Source of the DNA: Litsea cubeba
Taxonomy: Eukaryota > Streptophyta > Magnoliopsida > Laurales > Lauraceae
Reading direction: 5' to 3'
Assembly: GCA_012931725.1 (NCBI GenBank)
Contig: CM022946.1
Span: 73,274,269-73,338,268, forward strand
Length of the DNA: 64,000 nt
The translations under genes and the position numbers were made by a program. A model generated the notes under the pieces. The model was not told the origin of the DNA and did not search any database. It worked only from the letters and a program-made list of their open reading frames with translations. Numbering within the stretch: the first letter of the stretch is position 1; each line of letters starts with the position of its first letter. Below, one piece after another: positions 22,561-33,548 of the stretch.

Positions 22561-24005
22561 AGACTTACCCAACTGGGTAAGAGCAATGCCTGTATGGCCA
22601 AAATCGGTTTCCAGGTACACGCTCGCTAAACCCACCTTTTTTAGAATTTTCATGTCAAATGTTGAAATTTCTAGAAATTTAAACAATACTTACTTTCATC
22701 GTTTCATTGTTCAAAAAATCCAAGTTTAGGAGCCTTTCCCTAACTTGACCAAAATTTTCAACCCTTGAACCCAAAATTCATGGTTTGAAACAAAATCCAG
22801 ATTCAGGGATTTCCACCCTAGTCCACCCTACCTTTTACCGCCTATATGGTTTTAGGTCAAAACTTATGACCCTCGTGTCTTTAAACAAAAAAATGATTTT
22901 TCAAAAAGCCGCGGGGAAGCGACGTTTAGTCAATACTCGCACAAATCGGAAGCATACGAACCACGTTCGACACTTCCAAAAAAGCAGGGAAGCGACATTT
23001 CGTCGATACTTGCAAAATCCAAAATCGTGGAGATGCAACATTTCAGTTGATATCCACAACCCAAATTTCAAAGGTTCGAAAAAACCTAAAAAACTATGGA
23101 GACGTGACATTTCAGTTGATATCCTTGACCCAAAGGTTCGAGAAAACCACAAATTTCAAAAATCATGGGGAAATGACATCAATTCAGTACCCGCAAAACC
23201 AAAATTTTTGAAAAGTAAGGATGCGACATTCCATCGATACTTGCACCCAAATCCGTGAGGATGCTACATTCCATCGATACTTGCAAGAACATTCAGCAGG
23301 GAGATGACTTTTAGTCGATACTTGCATTTTTTAAAACCAAACCGGCTATAAATGCCACCAAAACAGGCTATAAATGCCACAAACCGGCTATGAATGCCAC
23401 AAAACAAACTGGCTATCAATGCCACAAACTAAAAACCTTGGCTTTCAAAAAACCCGGCTATCAATGCCACGAACTCGGCTATCAATGCCACCAAAACTGG
23501 CTATCAATGCCACAAATTGGCTATTAATGCCACAAAACAAAAAAGCTGGCTCTCATGCAAAAATCGGCTTCCATGCCACAAACAAAATCTGGTTTTCATG
23601 CCAAAATAATCATTTGACAAAAGATTTTCACAAAATGATAAGCTTTTGATCAAATCCCATTTAGCAATTACTTTTATCACAAAAAGATTTAAGTGAGCGT
23701 AGGGATAACAAAAAAAAAAACAAAAAAAAAGCATCCCATTTAGCAATTACTTTCATCACAAAAAGATTTAAGTGAGCGTAGGGAAAACCAAAAAAAAAGA
23801 GTACCAAAAAAAAATACATGTGGTACCAAAAAAAAAATGTTCACAAGCACTATAAAAAAAAAGAAAAGTACCAAAAAAATACATGTGGTACCAAAAAAAA
23901 ATGTTCACAAGCACTATAAAAAAAAGAAAAGTACCAAAAAAATTCAAGTGGTACCAAAAAAAAAAGAAGGATAGTTTCTGTTACAAAAAAAATAGGGGCT
24001 CAACC
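22561..24005. repeat. Spacer of short-repeat arrays between convergent pol and PMD, copy 1
   Basis: No gene. Reverse-complement homologue of 33549-35171. In order: about 350 bases of ordinary sequence; 22920-23325, about eight degenerate GCGACATTTCGTCGATACTTGC-type units 40-65 bases apart; 23343-23605, about eleven GGCTATNAATGCC units roughly every 20-25 bases; 23656-23785, a 55-base block containing AGATTTAAGTGAGCGTAGGG twice; 23790-23970, a GTACCAAAAAAAA and GTTCACAAGCACTAT array. The arrangement is kept in copy 2. Confidence 0.75.
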
Positions 24006-25284
24006 AAAAATGGTCTCCAGCCAAGAGTTCAGCTCTTCAAGCAAACTTTTGGCCTCAGCCGTCAGGGATTCCAAGGCACGCTTCTTCAGGAACTTGCCAT
24101 GAGATGCTGGAGAATGCTGCAATCCTTCTTTCACACCGGGAAGCTTATCCCGAGCAGTTCGCCATTATTTGTTCTCTTCAGACTTCCTTTTAAGAACTCG
24201 ATCGGCATCTGCAACCCGGCGAATAAGAGCACTCTCCTTGTCGTGCGCCTCTGTTATTGCAGCCCACATGGCAGCGACTTGTGCCTGCAGATGCTCAAGA
24301 CGTTTCCTGGCCTCATCGACCTCCCTATCAAGGATGTTAAGGTCATGTGTCAGCCCAATGATGGCTAGCTCTTTTAAGTTCTTCTCTCGGACTATCTGCT
24401 TCCTACTTTGTGTAGCCTCATCCAGGTTAGACTGAGCCTTATCCGCAGGGTCCAGGAACATCTCCTTGAAGAACTGGTCGTCAGGAAAACCCATGGTCTC
24501 AAACCATTTGTCACCCAGCTCAATGATCCTATCAACGATCGCCTTGACACCTGTGACATCAAGACCAGCCTCTTCGGCATCACTGAGAATCTTATGCACA
24601 TGCTGGATCATGCCAAATCCGACATCTAAGTGCCCAGCAAAGAGAGTCTCAATCCAAGAGCTCAGAACCCGCACCACCACCTTCTTCGCAAAAAGAAGAG
24701 ATGGCCCAGCTGAAGATTCGCCCAACTCCGTTGGTCGGCTGCTCATGTCATCACCTGTTGGAAGAGTAACAAAAGAACTCTTTCCAGTTGAAGCTGCTAG
24801 GGAAGGAATCTCAGCACGAGGTATCTCCTCAACAGTGTCAGAACTGGTCCCAGGAGTCTCTACCTCTGGATCGACCTTTGGCATCTCTTGCTCAGGTTCT
24901 GAAGGAAGCGACAGACTCTCCTCTGTCACCTTAAAACCTGCCAAAGAAACACAAAAAGGTATGAATATGGTCCTATTTGAAAATCATTAACACGGTTATT
25001 ACTACAAAATACCTTCTTCGACGATTGACGGAACACTTTCTTCCTCAATGAACTCATCGGAATCATCATCAACATTTGCGCCCATCGATGGTTCAAAGTC
25101 ATCGGAATCCTGTGGCAAGTCAGTTGACAAGAAAAATGTTAACAAACCAAGTCACAGACACAAAAAAAAAAAGCAAAAGAAGTCATACCAATTGGAGATT
25201 CTGGATTCACTCCAGAGTCCCTCGGTTCTTCTTCAGGTGCCCCGACAGGATCCGTCACCACCTCATCGGTTGGAACCTCAGGCA
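24006..25284 (-). pseudogene. PMD accessory gene, 3' fragment (copy 1)
   Basis: Antisense to gag-pol and homologous to the last three exons of the copy 2 gene (about 32275-33548). The C-terminal coiled coil is clear (LTHDLNILDREVDEARKRL, VADADRVLKRKSEENK). A TAA at 24165-24167 replaces the CAA of copy 2. Splice sites aligned with copy 2 introns are visible near 24940-25015 and 25120-25190. The fragment ends within the exon beginning EEDLVMPEV, exactly at the first base of LTR B; the PMD domain itself is missing. Confidence 0.85.
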
Positions 25285-25554
25285 TGATGGACCGCGCTCC
25301 TGCTCGGTTCTACCGAGGTCGCCGGACGTGGGAGTCCGTCGGGTCCGACCCTTTCATAACCGGGGGGCAAGTGCGTGCATCAACATTTCTTTTTTTTGTG
25401 TGGGTGTGCCAGATTTTCTATTTTACTTGGAATTGCAAGTGGTGATCCGGAGATCAACCTTCGCAAGTAAAAAGGAAATCAACTTCTTTCAAGTTTTCCA
25501 TTGCACATATATTTAAGAAAAGAGACATTTTCTTGGTTTGCCGTGAAAGGCGAA

Positions 25555-25622
25555 TTTTTTTGGCATTTATAGCCAATTTTGGCGTTTATAGCCGATTTTT
25601 GGCGTTTATAGCCGATTTACAA
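25555..25622. repeat. GGCNTTTATAGCC repeats in the LTR U5 region
   Basis: Three consecutive units (GGCATTTATAGCC, then GGCGTTTATAGCC twice) about 24 bases apart. Related to the GGCTATNAATGCC array of the internal spacer read on the other strand. Also at 60918-60950 and, reversed, near 42405-42465. Confidence 0.75.
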
Positions 25623-25947
25623 TCCTTATCAATAATGAAAGACAAGAGTTGTGATTTTTGTCTCTTTTGAAAAAATACAAACTACAATGAAAAGCAAGAA
25701 AATGAGGATCTAACTTCTCAGGAGATTGTGGGGGACCCGTTTAGATTGACGGTCGCAAGCCATAGTGGGCTTCGCCATCATCCATGCAGATGAGAACAGA
25801 GGATGCTATTGATTCGCTTGGCTTGGCTATAACCTCAGGTTTTTAGAGAACAAAGACCAAAAGAAGGTCCTATGTCCAATAAAAAGCCGAGTAGACGGGC
25901 TTGAAAAGCCATGTCTAAGCCATTGGCAGCAGAAGGAGAAGGCAAGG

Positions 25948-25985
25948 ACCTTGGGGGGGGGGGGGTACCCCCCAAGGGACTTTTG
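25948..25985. repeat. G-run/C-run hairpin in R-U5
   Basis: CCTT followed by a long G run, then TACCCCCC and AAGG: an inverted repeat around GGTACC. LTR C has the mirror arrangement at 42040-42075 and LTR D a broken one at 61285-61315. It would lie about 130 bases into the LTR transcript. Run lengths vary, as expected for slippage. Confidence 0.7.
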
Positions 25986-26127
25986 TCACCTTGTAGCGGT
26001 GGTCGGTGTAGGATTTCCGCAGAGTTTTCTCTCTTAGATTTCTGATGCTTCTTTCTGTCTGAGTTTCCCGATTTTCTGCAGTCTATTGTTTGTGTGTCTG
26101 CTGTCCTTTCTTCTTGGAGAGCTCTCC

Positions 26128-26135
26128 TATTTATA
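26128..26135 (-). promoter_or_regulatory. TATA box of LTR B
   Basis: TATAAATA on the minus strand within CCTATAAATAGGAG, about 1.7 kb from the U3 end. It is conserved at 41892-41899 (C) and 61453-61460 (D). Confidence 0.75.
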
Positions 26136-27830
26136 GGCTTTTTAGGTAGCCATTTAGGAGGGTTTATGAGCCTTGATTGTCATAAAGCTACATAAAGGGA
26201 GGAGTTACAAAATTGAATTCTTTATTTTGTAACTCCTTTTTCTTGGCTTCTGATTGGCCGAAGGAGATTGAGGGCATTTAATCGCCTTTAATCGCCATGA
26301 TGGGAGGAGTTTCATGGGTTAAATGCCATGAATCTCTTGACTTGTAACTCCTGGATGCTTGCTTCTGATTGATCCGTCCAAAGAAATGGATTAATGACTG
26401 TAATAAAGATAGTCAATTAATAGAATTAAGTGGTCGCCGAGCATCTGAAGAGTCGCGGGCCGTGCCGTGTCTTTTGGGATTCTTCTGGCATTGATCACCG
26501 ATGGATCTTCATTTAGATCGACATCGGATGACCATGTAATTTCAGGTGTTTGTTGCCAACAGCAGGTCGGTGCCATCTGTCCTGTCGATTTCTCGATCGG
26601 TCGGGTAGAAAGCACACTTTTTTTTGTTGACCGGGTGGCGATCAATATTGTTTTCGATACTCTTGATGATTGACCCGTGTTTTGGACGGATGTAAGAGGA
26701 TTTGGTGTCTCAAAATTATGAATTTTGGAAAAGACCAGAGGCTGGGCGCTTTGAATCGCGAAAAAACGGCGAAAACTGGGGTTTCCGGGGCCTTCCCGGC
26801 GACCCCGGGATCCAGGGTTGCCGGCGACCCTGGGGGGTTTTTCCCCCTTTTTGTCCCGTTTTGTGTCCGTTTTTGCTATTTTTCGATTCTTTTTTCTTCT
26901 GTATTTTTCCTTGACATTTTTGACCATTTATTGGTCTGATTTCCCTGTAGGAAACCTGATGAGAATCCTTGCATTTTATTTTGCAAAGTTTCTAATTTCC
27001 TGAGAAAGCCGAAGACTTTGTCGCGCAGAGCTGCTGACTTTCCGTCAGAAGCTGAAACTGGGTCAAACGATGTTGGAATGACCTGAAATTTGGTGTGAAG
27101 CCTCCTGAGCAATAAATAAGACCAACCATAGGCTTTTGTTTGAGTTTTGAAGCCGTTTGGGGTCTTATCACCCGTAGACTTGCTTTTGTCGCGATGAAGA
27201 TGTCGCAGTTTGATGTGCGGTCAACCGATGTCCGATTGACTTGAAATTTGACAGGGAACCTATTGGAGTCATTTTAAGATGATCCATAAGCTCTGTCTTG
27301 GAAACCATGGTCCTGGAGAGCTTCGCCACCGAGAGGCCTGATTTGGCTTCCGAGCGTCAAAATATGGTCAAATGTTGTCGAAATGACCTGAAATTTGACG
27401 TGTAGCCCTTTGTAAGCATTTTGAAGCCGTCCATGTGCTTTATCTGATGAGTGATGGCCTCGGTGGTTCTCACCATCGAGAGGCTTGATTTAGCTGTTCG
27501 AGGGTTGATGTAGGGTCAAACGTTGTCGGTTTGACTCAGAAGATTTAGACCCTACATCGGCTCCGATCGAAGATTTGGTGTCTCCGATGCTTTCACCGCC
27601 AGGAGCTCCTTTTCAGTTGCCGGAGAAGCGAAGTTAGGCCAAATGATTTTGAAATGGCCCGAAACTTCTTGTGTACTCCTCTTCTGGCTGTCTTGAAGGA
27701 TCTTGCAGTTTTTCTTTGATTCTGACAAGATTTAATTTTTTGGAAGTAGCATTGCCTATTTATGGCAGGTTGCGACTTCATGTAGCTCTTTGGATCTTTA
27801 AGTGGCAAAGTGACATTTTTGGTGTCAACA

Positions 27831-27845
27831 AATGCCCCCTCGAGG
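27831..27845 (-). other. Polypurine tract next to LTR B
   Basis: Minus-strand CTCGAGGGGGCATT immediately before the TGTTGACACC LTR start. Confidence 0.8.
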
Positions 27846-28912
27846 TACAGCGATGAGTTGCTTAACTTTTGTAGTCGATGTGCCTCGAAGAGATTTTTGA
27901 AGGAGAGCCTGTGACTTGACCAAGAGTCTTTGAGCAGTCTTTCTTTTTGGTATTTGTAGCCTTTTGAGCTTCCAGGGGAATTTTATGGTAGTGAAAAGGA
28001 TCACGTATCATCTCAAGGCAAAGTTTTGAAGATGACATCAAGGATGTGGATTTGGGTTTTGACCTTGTGACCTAACAGGCTGTATGTGGCAGGTTAGGGG
28101 GTCGGGTTTGGTTTTGATCGTGTGACCCAAGAAGCTGTATGTGGAATGTTGGGGGATCAATTTTGTTTTTGATCTTGTAACCTAACAGGCTATATGTGGC
28201 AAGTTAGGGGACCAGGTTTTGGTTTGGATTTTTGTGGAATGTCAATTTCAAGATTTTGGCTCAATTTGGTATGTGAGGCTGGATGGTTTGATTTTTGGAA
28301 GCTCATGGGGCTTGGAATTTTCTTTGTATGGTCCAATCAACTCAAAAGAGGCATGGAACCACTTAAAGCCCAAAATTTTTTTTTTTCAAGTGCCTAGGTG
28401 GTTAAACCTGGCTCATATGGGCTAACCCATGGGACCTTAAGCTTTTGAAATGGCTTAGATCTCATATGGTGTCATTTTTGTAAAGAATATCCAAAAATAT
28501 CTCATTTGGATAGAGAATATCTAAGAATATCTTTACTTGGAGAGAATATCTCATATTCCCTTTATTTTGGGATAGGATATCTCAAGATATCTTTCTTTTG
28601 GGAAAGAATCCTTCATTGATCCTATCTATTGGGAAAAAATCTCTCATTGATTTCTTTTTGGGAGAAAATCCTTCAAGATATCTTTCTTTTGGGAAAGAGT
28701 CTTTCTAATCTCTTTCTTTTGGTAAGGTTACTAATTAGTAACACTTATCTCTTTCTTCTTTCCTTCTTTGGTTTGCTCTCTTCTATAAAAGCAAGGAGGA
28801 GGTTGGATCTCTTGCTCTTATTACTTTCTTTTGCAATAATCTCAAGAGGGCTTCAAGACCAAGAGTACTTCTTCTTCAAGATCTTCAAGACTTTTATTCT
28901 TCTTCTCCATCA
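27846..28912 (+). promoter_or_regulatory. Promoter and 5' leader of the PMD gene
   Basis: Lies just inside the PPT and is transcribed away from the LTR, antisense to pol. It holds the 53-60 bp repeats (about 28070-28215), a set of AATATCT-rich strings, then TATAAAA at 28794-28800. A likely start about 30 bases downstream gives a pyrimidine-rich leader of roughly 85-90 bases ending at ATG 28913. Antisense accessory genes with their own promoter in this position are known for maize Grande, another Tat element. Confidence 0.7.
28794..28800 (+). promoter_or_regulatory. TATA box of the PMD gene
   Basis: TCTATAAAAGCAAGG. Copy C keeps it (39272-39278, minus); copy A has lost it (TCTAGAAAAG at 2711-2720). 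Confidence 0.75.
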
Positions 28913-31900
28913 ATGGCTACAAGTAAGTTCCCTTTTTCAAGAAAACTCCATTGTAGGAAAATAAAAAGTTCTTCTTTCTTTTTCTTTTCTTTTTTTTTTC
29001 ACGTGTTTTCCTTTTTTTTTTACACAACTTTTTTTTTTTGCTTTCTTCTTTTCTCTCTTTTTTTTTGCATGTGTTTTTTTTTGTGGGCCGTACGGACAGA
29101 TCCGTACGGATCTGGCCGTACGGCCATGTGGCCTGTGGGCCATCCCCTTTTTTTTTGTTTTCTTTCCCTCTTTTTTTTTGAGAAAGTTTCTTTTCTTTTT
29201 TCTTTTTTTTTGTTTTCTTTCCCCTCTTTTTTTTTTGAGAAAGTTTCTTTTCTTTTTTTTTCTTTTTTTTTTTGTTTTCTTTTGCTCATCATGATAATGC
29301 CTCCCTCTTTTTTTTTTTGGCAAACCTAGATGTTCATGCATGCATTTAATTGTAAATTAAATTTGTAGCATGATGTGATAGCATACCTGAAAGTTTTCGC
29401 AAATTTGGGAATTTGAAGCTCGCAGCGATGTTGAGCCCTTCCTGATTTTGCGGAGACTTTGAGGTTTCGAAAGTTTGGAGTTTCGGAGCTCGCAGCGATG
29501 TTGAGCCCATCTTCAAGCTTTCTATTTCTTTCGGGATAGTTCATTTTCTTCGGAATTGCCCCGTCATCATGTCAAAATTTCACCAGATTTTTTTAGCGAG
29601 ATTCTGTCATTTTGATGTTTGATCTTTTTCTTTTCCATCCTTTTCAGGTGGTTCCTCCAGAACGAACAAGGGTAAAGAGCCTGCTACAAGCGTACCTCGT
29701 CGATCTTCTAGATCTTCTAATCCGGCCGTTCAGCAGGCCTTTGAGAAGGTCCAGTATGTTGAGAGAAATCTGGAAGAATGCGACTCCCTCAACAGAGACG
29801 AGATGAGGCAGCGACTGATCGCTCTCAAGGGAGAGGAATTCTATAAGATCATGGTAAGCAGTCGTCGATGGGTGATAGAAGATCAGAGCGTTTTGCCCAA
29901 GCCTACCTTCTTCTTTGGTGACGCAGTCCCTGATGACATGACATACCAGAGGAGTTATTTTCAGTTTTCTTTCACAGCAGATGGTGAGAAGAAGACTGTT
30001 GTTACCCGGTCGACGTTTGATCGCACCGTCTCGATTCTGAGCCTTGCCCCCACGTGCTCTAAGAGGGAAGATCCTCCAAGCTGGGTGAGAAGGACAAATG
30101 TAATCAAGACCGGGGTTTTTGTTGGCGGTTCTCCTGGATATACGGAGAGGTCACCTGTTGACATGGACCTGTTGATGCCATCCAGCGGCTACCAGGGCTC
30201 TGATTATCCGTCGGTCGATTTGAGACCGGTGGGCCTTGGTATTTTCAGCGGTGACGGTAGCAATTGGATCAAGCCTTTTCGACTTCGTGGCCGTTTCAAT
30301 GCTGACTCCGAGTGGAAGTCGTGGACTGATCGCGTCCTGCTGATTGGTAGCGCCGTTTTGAAGGAAGCCGGGATTTTTGATGCGGTCCGTGCCTTTAGGG
30401 AGACCGTGATCTTTTCCGACGAGGCCTTCATGGCTATGCTGGAATCATTCCTCCCACAAACCAATACCTTCGTTGTGACGAATGGTGAGATTGGTTTTTC
30501 TTTGAAGGAGCTAAGCGTCATTACAGGATTGCCCATCCTCGGCAAACTCTATGAGGAGTTTATGCCGATTGACAGCGTCCTTGAGGGGCAGTCTGAGGAG
30601 TTCAGGCTTCTGTACTTTCAGCTCGTCGCCTTCTATGATTTTTTGAAGGAGAATGAGGGTTTGAAAGTTAGATCCAGCAGTTGGAAGAGTTCTAGCTCTT
30701 CATTCCCCAACTTTTTTGATAGCAGGGAGTCTTCTGATAGTGCAACCCAAGAAGCCGGAGCTCAGGATCCAAGTTCAAAGAAGATCTTGGCCATGCAAGA
30801 AGAGTTGAGAGATTTCTGTGCCAGTACAAACGCCATATGTCCTAACATTGCACTGCGGAGAGATCTCGATGTTTACCTCAATTATTGGCTTGTTGAGGCT
30901 ATTTTTACTGAAGGAGATGGAACGCACATCAGGCCGTATTGTATTTTTCCGGCTTGTCAGATGGCGTTTGGAGAGCAGCTTGCTTTGGTGCCAGCTCTTT
31001 ACTCCTACCTGTGTACCGAACTGCAGGCTGCTGCTTTTTTGGTTCGGCTTGGGCTTCCCATGAATAGGGTATTTCAGCCCACATCTTTTATTCGTGGTAT
31101 GTATACCACTGTCCTGGTTTCCACCGGCTAGGTGCTGCCCAGGATGATGATCCTCTGATGATTCGACTGGCTAAGGGCAAAGCCGTGTCCGAATCACTTG
31201 TGTTTGCCCACATGAGGATCCGACGGTTCAGGGACGTCGAGATGGGGCAGTCGTCAGTGAAGCTTTCTCCGGAGTTGCGGAAGAAGGCTTTTGATTTTGG
31301 TGCCTCCCGAGACTCTACCAGGGCGGGGTCGGGAAGGCATTATTCCTTGACGAATGCAGAGAGAGAGTGGCTTTTCAGCATACGTGTCGGCACGATGGTG
31401 TACCGTAGACATCTTTTCATCGACATCCAGCCGTATGTACCCTCTCGCTTTGCTTTGCAGCTGGGCTTTTCTCAAGGCGTTGTTGGAGCGCCTTCAAGCA
31501 TGGTGAAGCGCTTTGGAGGCTTACAGGACGGGAGAAATGCATGGGCTTTCTATAGTGCTGAAGACACTACAACCATGATTTCTTATCCTGTGTTGCTGAC
31601 TTCCCGGACTGCCGGCTTTGCGAAGTGGTTCGCGGAGAGCTTTTCGGCATATCGGGGGCTTTCCAAGAAGGAGCTTGATGTGAAGCTGGCATCTGGAAAG
31701 GGCCTTGGAAAGTCGGATGGCGTCCGGCGAGAGGAAGTTTGGGCCTTCCTTTCTGGAGAGAAGCACAAGATAAGCTTTCTCAGTGACCAGGGCGTCATTG
31801 GTTCTGAAGCTGTTCGAGAAATACCTGATGAGGCTTTAGAGCAGCTAGAACAGGAGGAAGCCGAACTTGGTGCTTGGATGCAAGCAGCACAGAGGCAAGC

Positions 31901-33548
31901 TTCCGTGGAGTCTACTGGCAAGAGTAGACCATCCAGTGAGGAGTCAAGTGGGAAACCTGACTCTGACAGCGGGGCAGGTTCCTCTAAGAAGCGAGCCCGC
32001 AGGAGTAAGAGGAGGAGGAGTCATCATCGCAGCAAGGGGCAGCATGAGGACTCTCCTGACTTGGAAGTTCATCTTTCTATCAATGAGGATGTGCCAGTGG
32101 ATGCTGACGAGCCTCCAGAGAAGAGAAGCCGAGAAGAAGAGACCGTCAGTGAAGGTATGATTCTTCCTTTTTCTCTTTCTATTTGTTTTCATGGGATTTT
32201 CCCATGTTCTGATTTGCTTCTTGTTTCTGCTTTTCTTTTTTTTTTTAGCAGAGGAAGACTTGGTGATGCCTGAGGTTCTAGTCGATGAGGTGGTGACGGA
32301 TCCTGTCGGGGCACCTGAAGAAGAACCGAGGGACTCTGGAGTGAATCCAGAATCTCCAATTGGTACGACTTCTTTTGCTTTCTTTTTTTTTATCTGTGAC
32401 TTGGTTTGCTAACACATTTCTTGTCAGCTGACTTGCCACAGGATTCCGATAACTTTGAACCATCGATGGATGCAAATGTTGATGATGCTTCCGATGAGTT
32501 CATGGAGGAAGAAAGTGTTCCGCCAGTCGTCGAAGAAGGTATTTTGTAGTTATAACCCTGATAATGATTTTCAAACAGGATCATATTCATACCTTTTTGT
32601 GTTTCTTTGGCAGGTTTTGAAGTGACAGAGGAGGGTCCATCGCTTCCTTCAGAACCAGAGCAAGGGATGCCAGAGATTGATCCAGAGGTAGAGACTCCTG
32701 GGACCAGTCCTGACAATGTTGAGGAGATACCTCGTGCTGAGATTGCTTCCCGAGCAGGAGCAGCTTCAACTGGAAAGAGTTCTTTTGTTACTCTTCCAAC
32801 AGATGATGATATGAGCGGCCGACCAACAGAGTTGGGCGAATCGTCAGCTGGGCCATCTCTTCTTTTTGCAAAGAAGGTGGTGGTGCGAGTTCTGAGTTCT
32901 TGGATTGAGACTCTGCTTTCTGGGCACTTAGATGCCGGATTTGGGATGATCCAGCATGTGCGTGAGATTCTCGGCGATGCTGAAGAGGCTGGTCTAGATG
33001 TCACAAGTGCCAGGGCTAGGATCATTGAGCTGGATGACAGGTGGTTTGAGACCATTGGTTTTCCCGATGATCAGTTCTTCAAGGAGATGTTCCTGGACCC
33101 TGCTGATAAGGCTAGGTCTAACCTGGATGAGGCTACAGAAAGCAGGAAGCAGGTAGTCCGAGAGAAGAACTTAGAAGAGATAAACATCATTGGGCTGACA
33201 CATGACCTGAACATCCTTGATAGGGAGGTCGATGAGGCCAGGAGACGTCTTGAGCATCTGCAGGCACAAGTCGCTGCCAAGTGGACTACAATAACAAAGG
33301 CTCGTGAAAGGGAGACTGCTCTGATTCACCGGGTTGCAGATGCCGATCGGGTTCTTAAAAGGAAGTCTGATGAGAACAAACAATGGCGAACTGCTCGAGA
33401 TAAGCTTCCTGGTGCGAAAGAAGGAGTACAGCCCACTCCAGCATCTCATGGCAAATTCCTGAAGAAGCGTGCCTTGGAATCCTTGATGGCTGAGGCTAAA
33501 AGTTTGCTTGAGGAGCTGAACTCTTGGCTGGAGACCATTTTTGATTGA
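28913..33548 (+). pseudogene. PMD (plant mobile domain) accessory gene, five exons, one frameshift
   Basis: Predicted exons: 28913-28922, 29648-32154, 32249-32362, 32428-32538, 32614-33548. All four introns have GT-AG ends and phase 1, and exon 1 joins exon 2 in frame. Exon 2 holds the PMD-like core (about 30310-30545): WKSWTDRV, the NTFVVTNGEIGFSL block and ITGLPILG. PMD proteins act in plant silencing and also occur in transposons. A basic patch (KKRARRSKRRR, about 31987-32020) may be a nuclear signal. The C-terminus is a coiled coil. The frame changes between about 31080 and 31155, so the present copy is probably broken. Function in the element is unknown. Confidence 0.75.
28923..29647 (+). 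other. PMD intron 1
   Basis: Starts GTAAGT, ends CTTTTCAG. Contains long T-rich runs (28970-29320), the CCGTACGG cluster (29090-29130) and two GCTCGCAGCGATGTTGAGCCC-type repeats (about 29410-29450 and 29485-29520) that resemble the leader repeats before gag in copy 1. Confidence 0.65.

Larger units (their letters stand above)
1..25284 (+). mobile_element. Tat-lineage Ty3/gypsy copy 1, decayed, nested
   Basis: Strand given is that of gag-pol. Order: LTR A (minus, truncated by the window), PPT, promoter module, leader repeats, gag, protease, G-patch linker, RT, RNase H, second RNase H, integrase, repeat spacer, antisense PMD gene fragment. The second, archaeal-type RNase H after the normal one is the known hallmark of the Tat lineage. 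Integrase is interrupted by copia-1. The antisense PMD gene stops exactly where LTR B begins, so this copy has no right terminus of its own here. Every coding domain carries stops or frameshifts. Confidence 0.8.
25285..27830 (-). mobile_element. LTR B of the Tat family, complete
   Basis: On the minus strand it runs from TGTTGACACC (27830) to a TCCATCA end (25285), 2546 bases. TATA box at 26128-26135 reads TATAAATA on the minus strand. A PPT precedes it, none of the usual tRNA-primed PBS follows its U5 end, so it behaves as a 3' LTR of copy 2. Closest to LTR A: about six differences in a sampled 200-base stretch. Confidence 0.85.

Noticed and set aside
23343..23605. CRISPR-like array of 13-base repeats
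   Set aside because: Units are short, degenerate and unevenly spaced, and they belong to a plant retrotransposon spacer present in two copies.
24169..24990. Plus-strand ORFs opposite the PMD fragment
   Set aside because: They are shadows of the antisense coding sequence; the minus-strand frame matches copy 2 exon by exon.
25285..29448. Reading the whole 4.1-kb repeat (B and C) as the LTR
   Set aside because: A PPT and a TGTTGACACC start sit inside it, and the TATA and U5 end fit a 2.4-2.5 kb LTR in the opposite direction; the rest is internal promoter and intron sequence.
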